A stretch of 64,000 nt of DNA from Dokdonella sp041395345. Its GTDB lineage: Bacteria; Pseudomonadota; Gammaproteobacteria; Xanthomonadales; Rhodanobacteraceae. Every line of letters starts with the position of its first letter. Position 1 is the stretch's first letter. This document shows, piece by piece, positions 24,234 through 32,812 of the stretch. Where the stretch lies: the NCBI RefSeq assembly GCF_041395345.1, contig NZ_JAWLAR010000009.1, forward strand, positions 1 to 64,000, read 5' to 3'. The notes under the pieces are model-generated. The model saw nothing but the letters and a program-made list of their open reading frames with translations, had not been told where the DNA came from and did no database searches. The translations under genes and the position numbers were made by a program.

Positions 24234-25625
24234 TCAGTCGATCTTGATCGGCTCGTGCATGCCGGGTAGCTGACAGGAGAAGCCCCGCTCGGTCAGCACA
24301 TCATGCAGGCGGCCCATGCCGCGATCGACCTCGCCGTGCACGAGAAACACCTTGCGTCGGGGCGCATCGCCCAGCCAATCGATCAGGCTCGGCTGACCGG
24401 CGTGTGCCGAGAAACCGTTAATGGTCCATACCTGGGCCCGTACCGGAACATCGCTGTTGAACAGACGCACGCTTTCGGCGCCGTCGACAATACGGCGTGC
24501 CGGGGTGCCTTCGGCAGCATAGCCGACGAAGACGATGCTGCAGCGCTCGCGCCACAGATTGTGCTTCAGGTGGTGGCGTACGCGACCGCCGTTGCACATG
24601 CCCGAACCGGCGAGGATCACCGCTCCGCTCTGGATGGTGTTGATCGCCATCGACTCGCTGGTCTCGCGAGTGAAGTGAAGCCCGGGCATGTCGAACGGAT
24701 CGCCGTGTTCGAGCTCCCCGACGAAATCGAGATCGAAGCATTCCGGATGCCGGCGGAAGATTTCCGTGGCGGAGATGGCCATCGGCGAATCGAGGAAGAT
24801 GCGCAGGTGCCCGGGCACGGCACCGGTGCGGATGCCGATGTGCAGGTAGTAGAGGATTTCCTGCGTGCGCTCGAGGGCGAATGTCGGGATGATGACATTG
24901 CCGTGGCGTCCCGTCGTTTCGCGAATCGCCTGATAGAGCTCCTCGACCGAGTCGGGAACCGAACGATGCGGTCGGTCGCCGTAGGTGCTCTCCATGATCA
25001 CGTAGTCCGCTGCGGGAGCGGGCATCGGGTCGCGCACGATGGGCCGGTTCGGATTGCCCAGATCGCCGGAAAAGACGAGGCGCCGCTGCAGGCTTCCGTC
25101 ATCGACTTCGATCAGGATCGATGCCGAACCAAGAATATGTCCGGCATCGAGGAATCGGGCAGTGATGCCCGGGGCGACCTGGATGGTTTCGCCATAGACC
25201 ACGTCATCGGCGAACAGATCCATCACCTGGCGGGCATCCTGCACCGTGTACAGGGGCGGCTCGACGGCTTCGCCATTTCGCTGCCTGCCCTGTGCGCGAC
25301 GCGCGTCTTCTTCCTGCAGGCCTGCGGCATCCAGAAGGACCACATGCGCCAACTCGCGGGTTGCCGCGGTTGCCAGGATTCGCCCGCGAAAACCGCGCTT
25401 CACCAGCAACGGAAGGCGTCCGCAATGATCCAGATGCGCGTGGGTCAGCAATACGGCATCGATGGATGCGGGGTCGAATCCGAAGTCTTCGCGGTTGGCC
25501 TGCTCGGCCGTGCGGCTGCCCTGGATCAATCCGCAATCGATCAGTACGCGTTGCTCATTGCACTCCAGAAGATGACAGGATCCGGTGACTTGCTTGGCGG
25601 CACCGTGGCAACTGTAGATGATCAT
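24234..25625 (-). CDS. MBL-fold beta-CASP RNA-processing hydrolase
   Basis: A 463-residue metallo-beta-lactamase/beta-CASP protein. The HxHxDH metal motif is THAHLDHCGRLP (about residues 61-72), a further His is in DAGHILGSASI (about 163), beta-CASP spans about 225-360, and the RMMBL end has GFSAHAGQPSLIDWL and VFLVHGE (about 410-435). Relatives are CPSF-type endo/exonucleases acting on RNA. The ATG overlaps the stop of the P-type ATPase gene (ATGA) so translation is coupled; a longer frame would start inside that gene. The functional connection to the ATPase is unknown. Confidence 0.9.
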   Translation of the reverse strand: MIIYSCHGAAKQVTGSCHLLECNEQRVLIDCGLIQGSRTAEQANREDFGFDPASIDAVLLTHAHLDHCGRLPLLVKRGFRGRILATAATRELAHVVLLDAAGLQEEDARRAQGRQRNGEAVEPPLYTVQDARQVMDLFADDVVYGETIQVAPGITARFLDAGHILGSASILIEVDDGSLQRRLVFSGDLGNPNRPIVRDPMPAPAADYVIMESTYGDRPHRSVPDSVEELYQAIRETTGRHGNVIIPTFALERTQEILYYLHIGIRTGAVPGHLRIFLDSPMAISATEIFRRHPECFDLDFVGELEHGDPFDMPGLHFTRETSESMAINTIQSGAVILAGSGMCNGGRVRHHLKHNLWRERCSIVFVGYAAEGTPARRIVDGAESVRLFNSDVPVRAQVWTINGFSAHAGQPSLIDWLGDAPRRKVFLVHGEVDRGMGRLHDVLTERGFSCQLPGMHEPIKID

Positions 25626-28171
25626 CGGATTTCCATGACGGTAGCAGGACCTTTGCGTCGGCTTGCAATGCGCCCTATCCAGCGCATGCTCTCCAACCAT
25701 GCGACGGTCAGGCCCAGCATGGCAAGCACGAAGCCGAGCGTCGCTGCGGTCGGAACACTCAACTGCATGATCCTCGACAAAAACGGAACGGCGATAGCGA
25801 GAACGAGCACGCCAACCATGCCGAAGAACATGCGCGGCAACCAGCGATTCCCCGGGCGCTGGCGGGCAAGCAGCGCAGTCGATGGCTGGCGATTCGCGAG
25901 GATCAGCAAAAACAGTCCGGTCACCAGGGCAATGAAGACGCCGGTGCGGGCCTGGGTGGCGAGCATGCCGATGTGCAGCATCGCTCCGAACCCGACCAGA
26001 ATCAGCACGGCGAAACCCATGCCCTGCAAGATTGCCGGGCCTATATGGCGCAGTGCAAACGGCGAATCATCAAGCTTGCGCGGTGGGCGCGTCATCGTGT
26101 CGGCGGCTTCGGGTTCGGCTTCGAACACGATCGAGCAGGCCGGGTCGATCAGCAGTTCAAGCAGTACGATGTGCACGGGCATCAGCAAGGCCGGCCAGTG
26201 CAGCAGGGTTGGCACCAGGGCCAGGGCGATGATCGGCACGTGCACAGCGAACACGAAGCGGGTCGCCTTGGTGATGTTGTCGTAGATGCGCCGACCCTGT
26301 CGGATCGCGGCTACGATGCTGGCGAAGCTGTCATCGAGCAGGACCAGCGCAGCTGCTTCACGGGCGACGTCGGTGCCACGCTCGCCCATGGCGATGCCCA
26401 CGTCGGCGGCTTTCAGCGCCGGCGCATCATTGACGCCATCGCCGGTCATGGCGACCACATCGCCGTTCTTGCGCAACAATTCGACAAGGCGCAGTTTCTG
26501 AATCGGCTGCAAGCGTGCGCAGAGATCGACGTGACGCAGGCGGTCACTCAGCGCCGCATCGTCCAGGGCTTCGATCTCGGTGCCGGTAATCACCTCGGGG
26601 CGTTCGCTCAAGCCGACCTGGCGCGCAATGGCCCGCGCCGTGGCCGGATGGTCGCCGGTCAGCATGAGGATGCGAATGCCGGCGCCTCGGCATTCGGCGA
26701 TGGCTGCCGCCGCATCGGCCCTTGGCGGGTCGATGAAGCCGAGCAGGCCGAGAAACTGGTAGGAGAAGTCGTGCTGGTTGCGTGGGGGCGTGTCGCCTTT
26801 CCAGCGACCGCGGGCGACCCCGAGTACGCGCAGTCCGCGCTTGGCCATCGCCTCGACGCGATCGAGAATGGCCCGGGCGTTGTCGCTGTCGAGATGGCAC
26901 AGGTCGATCACCGCCTCGGGCGCGCCCTTGGTCGCGAGCAGATGCTGATCGGGCGCATCGGCGCGAAACACGCGCGTCATGGCGAGGATCTGCGGCGACA
27001 ACGCGTACTCGAATTCGGGCGACCATTCGGCATGCACGTGCTCGGTTCCTTGCAGCCAGCGCAGCCCGAATGCCTGAATGGCTTTCTCCATCGGGTCGAA
27101 GGGATCGAGCGGCGTCGCCAGCATGGCGAACTCGACCAGTTCGTGAAACGACTCGGGCAGGTCGCTCGCACCGGCATCGCGAAAGCTCGCGCCCTCCACG
27201 TCAAGTTCCGCAATCTGCATGCGGTTCTGGGTCAGTGTGCCAGTCTTGTCGACCGCCAACACCGAAATGGCGCCGAGCGCCTCGACCGCCGGCACGCGGC
27301 GCGTCAGCACCTTGCGCTGCGAGATGCGCCAGGCGCCGAGGGCCAGGAATACCGTGAGAATGACCGGAATTTCCTCGGGCAGGATCGCCATGGTCAGCGC
27401 GATTCCCGAGAGGAAGCTCTCGAGCAGGCCGTGGTCGTCCCACAGCCAGTTCAGCAATACGTAGACCGCCGCAATCGCCAGGCCAGCCAGGCTCAGATTG
27501 AGTATCAAACCTCGCGATGCCTTTTGCAGACCGGAATCCGGCTCGCGGGTTGCGGCAAGGGCTTCGCCGATCTTTCCGACCGCCGTTGACGCGCCGGAAG
27601 CGATGACTTCCGCCACGCCGACACCCCGTGTCACCAGCGTGCTGGCAAACAACGCACCGGTCTTTTCCCCCGGAAGCTTGGCAACGGGTACCGCCTCGCC
27701 GGTCAACAGGGATTCGTTGGCATCGAGTTGTCCGTCGCGCAGGACAGCATCCGCGGCAACGCGATCACCCTCGTGCAGCACGAGCAGGTCGCCAACGACC
27801 ACTTCGCGGCCGGGGATGCGGATTTCCTCGCCATCGCGCAGCACCAGCGCTCGCGGTGCGGAAAGATCCCGCAGGGACTCGAGGGCGCGCTGGGTCTTGC
27901 GTTCCTGTGCCAGGGTGATGCCAATGACCAGGAAGACAGCAGAGAGCAGGAACATGGCCTCTGCACGATCACCCAGGGCGAGATAAATGCTGCCGGCGAC
28001 GAGCAACATCAGGAACATCGGTTCGATCAGCACGCCGATGACGATCGCCAGCAGGGACCGCGGCGTCGAACCCGGTAGCAGGTTCGGGCCATCGCGCTGC
28101 AGACGTGCCTGCGCTTCCGCAGCGCTGAGACCCTGCAGGTTGACGTTGCGTGGCGGCCGCGTCGGGGTCAT
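25622..28171 (-). CDS. P-type cation-transporting ATPase (P2-like)
   Basis: An 849-residue P-type ATPase with N-terminal cation-ATPase domain (about 5-60), actuator TGEAVPVAK (about 155), helix-4 motif PEEIPVILT (about 268), phosphorylation loop VDKTGTLTQNRM (about 312) and hinge MTGDGVNDAPALKAADVGIAMG, in part, near residue 580. No heavy-metal CPC motif or CxxC domain is present, so it belongs with the Ca/Mg/Na-type group, not copper or zinc exporters. The cation is undetermined. It is divergent from the small periplasmic protein at 28377 and coupled to the beta-CASP gene downstream. Confidence 0.88.
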   Translation of the reverse strand: MTPTRPPRNVNLQGLSAAEAQARLQRDGPNLLPGSTPRSLLAIVIGVLIEPMFLMLLVAGSIYLALGDRAEAMFLLSAVFLVIGITLAQERKTQRALESLRDLSAPRALVLRDGEEIRIPGREVVVGDLLVLHEGDRVAADAVLRDGQLDANESLLTGEAVPVAKLPGEKTGALFASTLVTRGVGVAEVIASGASTAVGKIGEALAATREPDSGLQKASRGLILNLSLAGLAIAAVYVLLNWLWDDHGLLESFLSGIALTMAILPEEIPVILTVFLALGAWRISQRKVLTRRVPAVEALGAISVLAVDKTGTLTQNRMQIAELDVEGASFRDAGASDLPESFHELVEFAMLATPLDPFDPMEKAIQAFGLRWLQGTEHVHAEWSPEFEYALSPQILAMTRVFRADAPDQHLLATKGAPEAVIDLCHLDSDNARAILDRVEAMAKRGLRVLGVARGRWKGDTPPRNQHDFSYQFLGLLGFIDPPRADAAAAIAECRGAGIRILMLTGDHPATARAIARQVGLSERPEVITGTEIEALDDAALSDRLRHVDLCARLQPIQKLRLVELLRKNGDVVAMTGDGVNDAPALKAADVGIAMGERGTDVAREAAALVLLDDSFASIVAAIRQGRRIYDNITKATRFVFAVHVPIIALALVPTLLHWPALLMPVHIVLLELLIDPACSIVFEAEPEAADTMTRPPRKLDDSPFALRHIGPAILQGMGFAVLILVGFGAMLHIGMLATQARTGVFIALVTGLFLLILANRQPSTALLARQRPGNRWLPRMFFGMVGVLVLAIAVPFLSRIMQLSVPTAATLGFVLAMLGLTVAWLESMRWIGRIASRRKGPATVMEIR

Positions 28172-28376
28172 GGGCCCCTTGTGCCGGTCTGGTGTGACAG
28201 CATTCCCGATGCCGACATCCGAACTCTCCGTGGTGAGCCATCGCGGCGGTGGAAGCCGTCCAGCCTTAGCGTCGCACGAGTCCGTGCAGCAGCCTCTTGA
28301 CCTGAGTCAGTGTATCGACAGGCAAGTCGCCCTATTCTGTCCGCAAGTCAAACCGGCGCGCCTCTGGGAGATCACG

Positions 28377-28853
28377 TTGAAAGCCTTCATCCTTGCCCTG
28401 CTGGTCCCGCTTGCTTGCCCGGCTGCGCAGGCTCGGCACGAACACGAACATGACGGCCAGACGCTCGCAACTGCGGCGACCGCGAATCCGGCTCGGAGGT
28501 TTGAAACGGACGCCCCCTTGCGCGAAGGCATGGGCCGCATCCACCAGGCACTGAACGAGCTGCGCCACTACGAGATGGGACACATGCCGGAATCCATCGC
28601 CGTGGAAAAGGTCGACGAAATCCAGTCGTCCATCGACTATCTGTTTGCGAACTGCAAACTCCCGACCGATGCCGACGCCGCCTTGCACGCCATCCTCGTG
28701 CCCTTGCTCGACGCCGTTAACTCGTTCGACAAGGATCCGAAGGACATGGCCGCATTGGCCAGCATGCGCAAGGCCGTGGATGACTATCCGCACCGTTTCA
28801 TCGATCCGGATTGGCCGTTGCCGGGAACCAGCGCGGAACACGCCGGCCACTGA
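28377..28853 (+). CDS. Small secreted helical protein (DnrO-like), function unknown
   Basis: A 158-residue protein with a signal peptide (about residues 1-20, ending AQA), a His-rich stretch HEHEHD just after it, and a predicted helical bundle: APLREGMGRIHQALN (about 43-57), VDEIQSSIDYLFANCKLP (about 78-95) and ADAALHAILVPLL (about 98-110). The TDAPLR-GM and NCKLP-ADA-LH patterns resemble small periplasmic proteins annotated DnrO-like; I recall no proven function. I use TTG 28377 because GGGAG is 6 bases upstream and it yields a proper signal peptide. The His cluster suggests metal binding. Confidence 0.65.
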   Translation: MKAFILALLVPLACPAAQARHEHEHDGQTLATAATANPARRFETDAPLREGMGRIHQALNELRHYEMGHMPESIAVEKVDEIQSSIDYLFANCKLPTDADAALHAILVPLLDAVNSFDKDPKDMAALASMRKAVDDYPHRFIDPDWPLPGTSAEHAGH

Positions 28854-28949
28854 CGCACGACGCCGTACTCGCCGGACCCGGTTGAGTGTGCCGGATACGG
28901 GCTACACAATCGGCTTCACTCCTGAATTCGCCACAGGGAAGACGGGCTG

Positions 28950-29549
28950 ATGCGCTACGTGGGACGCGTAACGAACTGGGATGACGAGAAAGGCTACGGG
29001 TTTGTCACGCCCAACGGTGGTGGCGAACGCGCCTTTGTCCACGTGAAGGCCTTCGAGAATCGCGGCCGTCGACCGGTTGAGGGCGATCTCATTTCCTACG
29101 AGCCGATCAAGGACCAGCGGCAGCGATTGAATGCGGCGCGGGTCCGACATGTTGTTGTTGCGCGCACCACCGCTACGCGCAGGAATGGCCGCTGGTTTCC
29201 GCGCCGAAGCCTGGGTGTCATCGTGCTGCTGGCAATGGCCATCGCCACTTACGGCGGCAAAATACCGCTGGTCGTCACCCTCGCTTACATCGGCATGAGC
29301 CTGATCGCGTTTTTCGCCTATGGCCTCGACAAGTCGGCCGCGCGAACCGATCGTCAGCGCACCCCCGAAAGCACCCTGCACGCGCTGGAACTGCTGTGCG
29401 GCTGGCCCGGCGCCCTGATCGCGCAAGGCACCTTCCGCCACAAGACCCGCAAGCTGTCATTCCAGATCGCGTTCTGGTTGGTCGTCGCACTCAATGTCGG
29501 GGCGCTCGCCTGGTTGATCCAGAGCGGCAGGCTCAACATGCTGGCTTAG
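28950..29549 (+). CDS. Cold-shock domain fused to DUF1294 membrane domain
   Basis: A 199-residue fusion. Residues about 1-68 form a cold-shock OB fold: GRVTNWDDEKGYGFVTPNGG has the RNP1 motif KGYGFV, and AFVHVKAF replaces the usual FFHLSAF of RNP2. Residues about 85-195 are DUF1294 with three to four membrane helices and the conserved FFAYGLDKSAA (about 115) and LELLCGWPGALIAQ, followed by FRHKTRK (about 150-157). This architecture is common but uncharacterised; membrane-tethered RNA binding is an inference. Confidence 0.85.
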   Translation: MRYVGRVTNWDDEKGYGFVTPNGGGERAFVHVKAFENRGRRPVEGDLISYEPIKDQRQRLNAARVRHVVVARTTATRRNGRWFPRRSLGVIVLLAMAIATYGGKIPLVVTLAYIGMSLIAFFAYGLDKSAARTDRQRTPESTLHALELLCGWPGALIAQGTFRHKTRKLSFQIAFWLVVALNVGALAWLIQSGRLNMLA

Positions 29550-29686
29550 GACGCAATCGGGCTCCCGCAACTCCCGCAAATCGCGCAACCCGATCAGCTC
29601 AACAAGCGGCATTGATACGCCAGGTACAAGATCATGGACGACGTCGATCAAGTCTGGTTTGATGGTGCTCTGGAAACAGGATCGTC

Positions 29687-30301
29687 ATGCTCGAAAAGTA
29701 CCTACAGGATGCGCTGATCATCTGGGCCACCATCGATCCGATCGGAACGATGGCGCTGTTCACGGCGCTGACGGCACACCAGACTTCGGCACAGCGACGG
29801 CGGACAGCGATCAAGACCGTGCTCTACGCCGGCACGGTTTTGCTGGGCTCGATCGTGGTGGGCCAGATCATTCTGACCGCCATGGGTATCCGGCTGGTTT
29901 CATTCCAGCTCAGCGGCGGCATCATTCTCTTCCTGTTTGGATTGCAGATGATTTTCGGCTCGGGAAATCAAACGTCCACAACCGAGCCCGAGCACGACAT
30001 CGCCGTATTCCCGCTGGCCATTCCTGCCACGGCAACGCCAGGAGCAATCCTGGCCGTCATCCTGATGACCGACAACCACGTACATCCTGTTTCCGTGCAG
30101 GTGGGGACGGCACTGATCACGGTCGGCATCCTCACCATCACCCTGCTGCTGCTTTTGCTTTCCACGCGGATCATCAAGATCCTGGGCGTGAATGGAGCCT
30201 CGATCCTGACCAGGGTCATGGGCATCATCGTTGCGGCGCTATCCGTGGAGTTCGTCATGAATGCGCTCGGCGTCGGTCAGTGGATCGGACCGGCTCCCTG
30301 A
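29687..30301 (+). CDS. MarC-family integral membrane protein
   Basis: A 204-residue protein with six membrane helices and MarC/UPF0056 hallmarks: TIDPIGTMALFTALTA (about residues 15-30) and FPLAIPATATPGAI (about 106-119). Despite the name, MarC is not linked to multiple antibiotic resistance; some relatives (SnatA) move small amino acids. AGGATCGTC precedes the ATG. It stands alone between DUF1294 and an intergenic stretch. Confidence 0.87.
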   Translation: MLEKYLQDALIIWATIDPIGTMALFTALTAHQTSAQRRRTAIKTVLYAGTVLLGSIVVGQIILTAMGIRLVSFQLSGGIILFLFGLQMIFGSGNQTSTTEPEHDIAVFPLAIPATATPGAILAVILMTDNHVHPVSVQVGTALITVGILTITLLLLLLSTRIIKILGVNGASILTRVMGIIVAALSVEFVMNALGVGQWIGPAP

Positions 30302-30835
30302 CGATGCAGGTGCGGATTGCAGTCCTCTTTTGGTGGCGGGCTTGTACGCTTGTGGCCACGGCGCACGCTCGATGTGATTCGGGGAGTCCGCGTCTCAATG
30401 ATCCCTGCCCCGGAATACACTTCGAAGGCTTCTGATCTCGACTGCTGTCAGGTTGACCATCGCGTCCTCGAGGCTTCGGATTGCAATTCGGGTTCGGCCT
30501 GATCACTTGATTCGGTCTCGTGCCACCCCATGCGGGGACACTCGAATTCAGAGCTACGCTCAACGCGCCATAGGCCCTGCTTCCGGGAGGAAACGGCAAG
30601 GCAGTATCGCAAGTTCCGGGGCGCGGCCGAGAGCCGAAGCATTTTCGATGAATGCGTGACACTTCGGGTTCTGCCAAATGCTTATGCCGGAATCCCGTTT
30701 GCTTATTCACACGGCGAGTACCGACAGCGGCCTCTCGGGACGATCCATATCCGCTACGATCTTCATCGCCCGCACTTGGCGACGTTCACCGGGAAAGTCA
30801 AAGCGGGTCGCTTCTTGATCTTCTGGAGGCTGGTC
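30302..30835. other. 534-bp intergenic stretch, no gene recognised
   Basis: The open frame that continues upstream of the TauE gene through here encodes a sequence unlike any protein I know, and its base usage at third positions is not gene-like. No terminator with a T run after marC, tRNA or repeat family was seen. Confidence 0.5.
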
Positions 30836-31681
30836 TTGAGTCCTGAATACCTGAAGAAGAGTTTGGCCTGGATCATTCTGGTCCTGGTCGCGTTTGCCGT
30901 GTCGATAGCCGTGCACGGCGGCATCGATCCGGTCGACGCATTGCTGATTTTCGCCTTGTGCTTCGCTTGCGAACTTGTCGACAGCGGCTTGGGTATGGGC
31001 TACGGGACGATCCTGACTCCAACCTTGCTCCTGCTGGGATATGACGCGCATGACATCGTCCCGACTGTTCTGATGTCCGAACTCCTGAGCGGTCTTACGG
31101 CGTCCTTTTTTCACAACGAGATCCGCAACGTGCAACTCGGCTTCCGTGGACGCGACTTTCTTCCCGCGGCAATCCTCGCTGCGGGCAGTGTCGCCGGGGT
31201 CAGTGTCGGTGTGGCTTTGGCCCTGAACCTGCCCAAGGATTCGCTCAATCTTGGCGTGGGCATCATCATCCTCGCATCCGGATTCTTTGTGTTACTTCAT
31301 TCAAGGCGTCATATCGAATACCGGCGCTGGAAGATGGTTCTGCTGGCAGCCGTCGCCTCGTTCAACAAGGCTGTGAGTGGCGGTGGCTACGGTCCGCTGG
31401 TGACCAGCGGACAGATTCTCAGCGGCGTCAGCGGCAAGGCATCCATCGGCATCACTTCGTTTGCAGAGGCTTTCACCTGCCTGCTCGCCGTGACCCTGTT
31501 TCTGGCCCAGGGCGAGCAGCTGAACCTGATCCTGTTCGTGCCGATGTGTGCCGGAGCATTGCTGTCGGTTCCGTTTTCGGTCTTTGCCATCAGCGTGGTC
31601 AGAGAGGACTTGCTCAGAACCATCATCGGCGTCGTCACGATGCTCATGGGCGCGCTGACGCTGATCAAGCTGGCAACCTGA
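30836..31681 (+). CDS. TauE/SafE-family anion (sulfite/sulfur-compound) exporter
   Basis: A 281-residue protein with eight helices. The two TauE/SafE repeats carry CELVDSGLGMGYGTILTPTL (about residues 45-64) and SFNKAVSGGGYGPLVTSGQ (about 177-195). I chose TTG 30836 because GGAGG lies 6 bases upstream and it gives MSPEYLKKSLAW and the first helix; the longer frame has an unrelated leader. TauE/SafE proteins move sulfite, thiosulfate, sulfoacetate or similar anions. It converges with the cysteine desulfhydrase gene, fitting the sulfur theme. Confidence 0.83.
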   Translation: MSPEYLKKSLAWIILVLVAFAVSIAVHGGIDPVDALLIFALCFACELVDSGLGMGYGTILTPTLLLLGYDAHDIVPTVLMSELLSGLTASFFHNEIRNVQLGFRGRDFLPAAILAAGSVAGVSVGVALALNLPKDSLNLGVGIIILASGFFVLLHSRRHIEYRRWKMVLLAAVASFNKAVSGGGYGPLVTSGQILSGVSGKASIGITSFAEAFTCLLAVTLFLAQGEQLNLILFVPMCAGALLSVPFSVFAISVVREDLLRTIIGVVTMLMGALTLIKLAT

Positions 31682-31714
31682 TCACTACGGCATTGCGTGC
31701 GGATACCGGCGAGC

Positions 31715-32812
31715 CTACGGCAGCTTCCACTCGCCTCTTTCGATGGCCCATTTGAGCGCATGCCGCCATGGCGCAAGCTCGATGCCGTGCGCCGCCAGCC
31801 AGTCGATGTCGAACAGGGTTTCGCGATAGCGTTCGCCGCGGTCGCAGAGCAAAGTCACGATGCTTCCTGTTTCACCGCGTTTGCGCATTTCCGTGGCCAG
31901 TTGCAGGCAGGCAATGAAGTTCGTGCCGGATGATCCGCCGTAGCGGTGTCCGAGCAGGATCTCGAGCAGCCAGGCAGCGGCAATGGAAGCAGCGTCGTCC
32001 ACTTCGAAAACCTTGTCGACTATCTCGAACAGAAAGCCCGGTTCGACTTCGGAGCGCCCGATGCCTTCGATCAGGGTCGCGCGGCTGGCCCGCACGGAGC
32101 GGTCGCCGGTGCGCCAGGCTTCCGCGAACGCGCCGCCCATGGGCTCGGCGACACACAGTCGCGTTGGCAGTCGACGGTAACGCAGATATCGCCCGATCGT
32201 GGCCGACGTACCGCCCGTGCCGGCGCCGCAGACGATCCAGCTTGGTTCAGGGTGGGTCTCCTTGCAGAGCTGACCAATGATCGACTCGGCGATATTGTTG
32301 TTGCCGCGCCAGTCGGTCGCGCGTTCGGCAAGGCCAAACTGGTCAAGATGACAGGCACCCTTCGCAGCATGTTCGCGCGCACGCGCGTGCACCTGGCCGG
32401 CATCCTCGACCAGATCGCACAGACCCCCGAGCGCCTGCACGTCCCGAATCTTGGCCGGCGAAGTGGATGCCGGCATGACTGCCGTGAACCTGAGGTCGAG
32501 CAGGCGTGCGAACCAGGCCTCGGAAATCGCGGTGCTCCCGGACGAGGCATCGACCACGGCCTGATCCTTTCGCAAACGGCCGTTGCATAGCGCATACAGA
32601 TACAGCGAGCGCGCCAGCCGGTGCTTGAGGCTGCCCGATGCATGTGCGGCTTCGTCCTTGAAGTAGAAATCGATTCCCGGAAATCCGTCGAAGGTCAGGT
32701 GCAACAGATGCGTATCCGCGGATCGGGCGGCCTCCTTTTCGAGCCGCCCGAGTGCGTCGTTGACCCAGGCACGATTCTCGAGCTTCGTGCCGCCAGTATT
32801 TCGTTTCACCAT
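31715..32812 (-). CDS. PLP-dependent L-cysteine desulfhydrase (Cds1-like)
   Basis: A 365-residue fold type II PLP enzyme. It carries the PLP lysine in GSLKHRLARSLYLYALCNG (about residues 60-78), the substrate loop ASSGSTAISEAWFARLL (about 89-105), ERATDWRGNNNIAES (about 162-176) and the phosphate loop CGAGTGGTSATIGRYL (about 195-210). These blocks are nearly those of Mycobacterium tuberculosis Cds1 (Rv3684), which makes H2S, pyruvate and ammonia from cysteine, rather than those of CysK/CysM. The ATG overlaps the NO-reductase stop by one base (TGATG), so the two are translated together. Confidence 0.88.
   Translation of the reverse strand: MVKRNTGGTKLENRAWVNDALGRLEKEAARSADTHLLHLTFDGFPGIDFYFKDEAAHASGSLKHRLARSLYLYALCNGRLRKDQAVVDASSGSTAISEAWFARLLDLRFTAVMPASTSPAKIRDVQALGGLCDLVEDAGQVHARAREHAAKGACHLDQFGLAERATDWRGNNNIAESIIGQLCKETHPEPSWIVCGAGTGGTSATIGRYLRYRRLPTRLCVAEPMGGAFAEAWRTGDRSVRASRATLIEGIGRSEVEPGFLFEIVDKVFEVDDAASIAAAWLLEILLGHRYGGSSGTNFIACLQLATEMRKRGETGSIVTLLCDRGERYRETLFDIDWLAAHGIELAPWRHALKWAIERGEWKLP

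Noticed and set aside
23236..24300. Encapsulin shell gene or a frameshifted targeting peptide after EncFtn.
   Set aside because: No HK97-fold pattern or GSLGIGSL-like string in any frame; the next gene is a clear LOG-family protein.
30530..30835. N-terminal extension of the TauE-like protein.
   Set aside because: The extension has no similarity to the family and TTG 30836 has GGAGG at ideal spacing.
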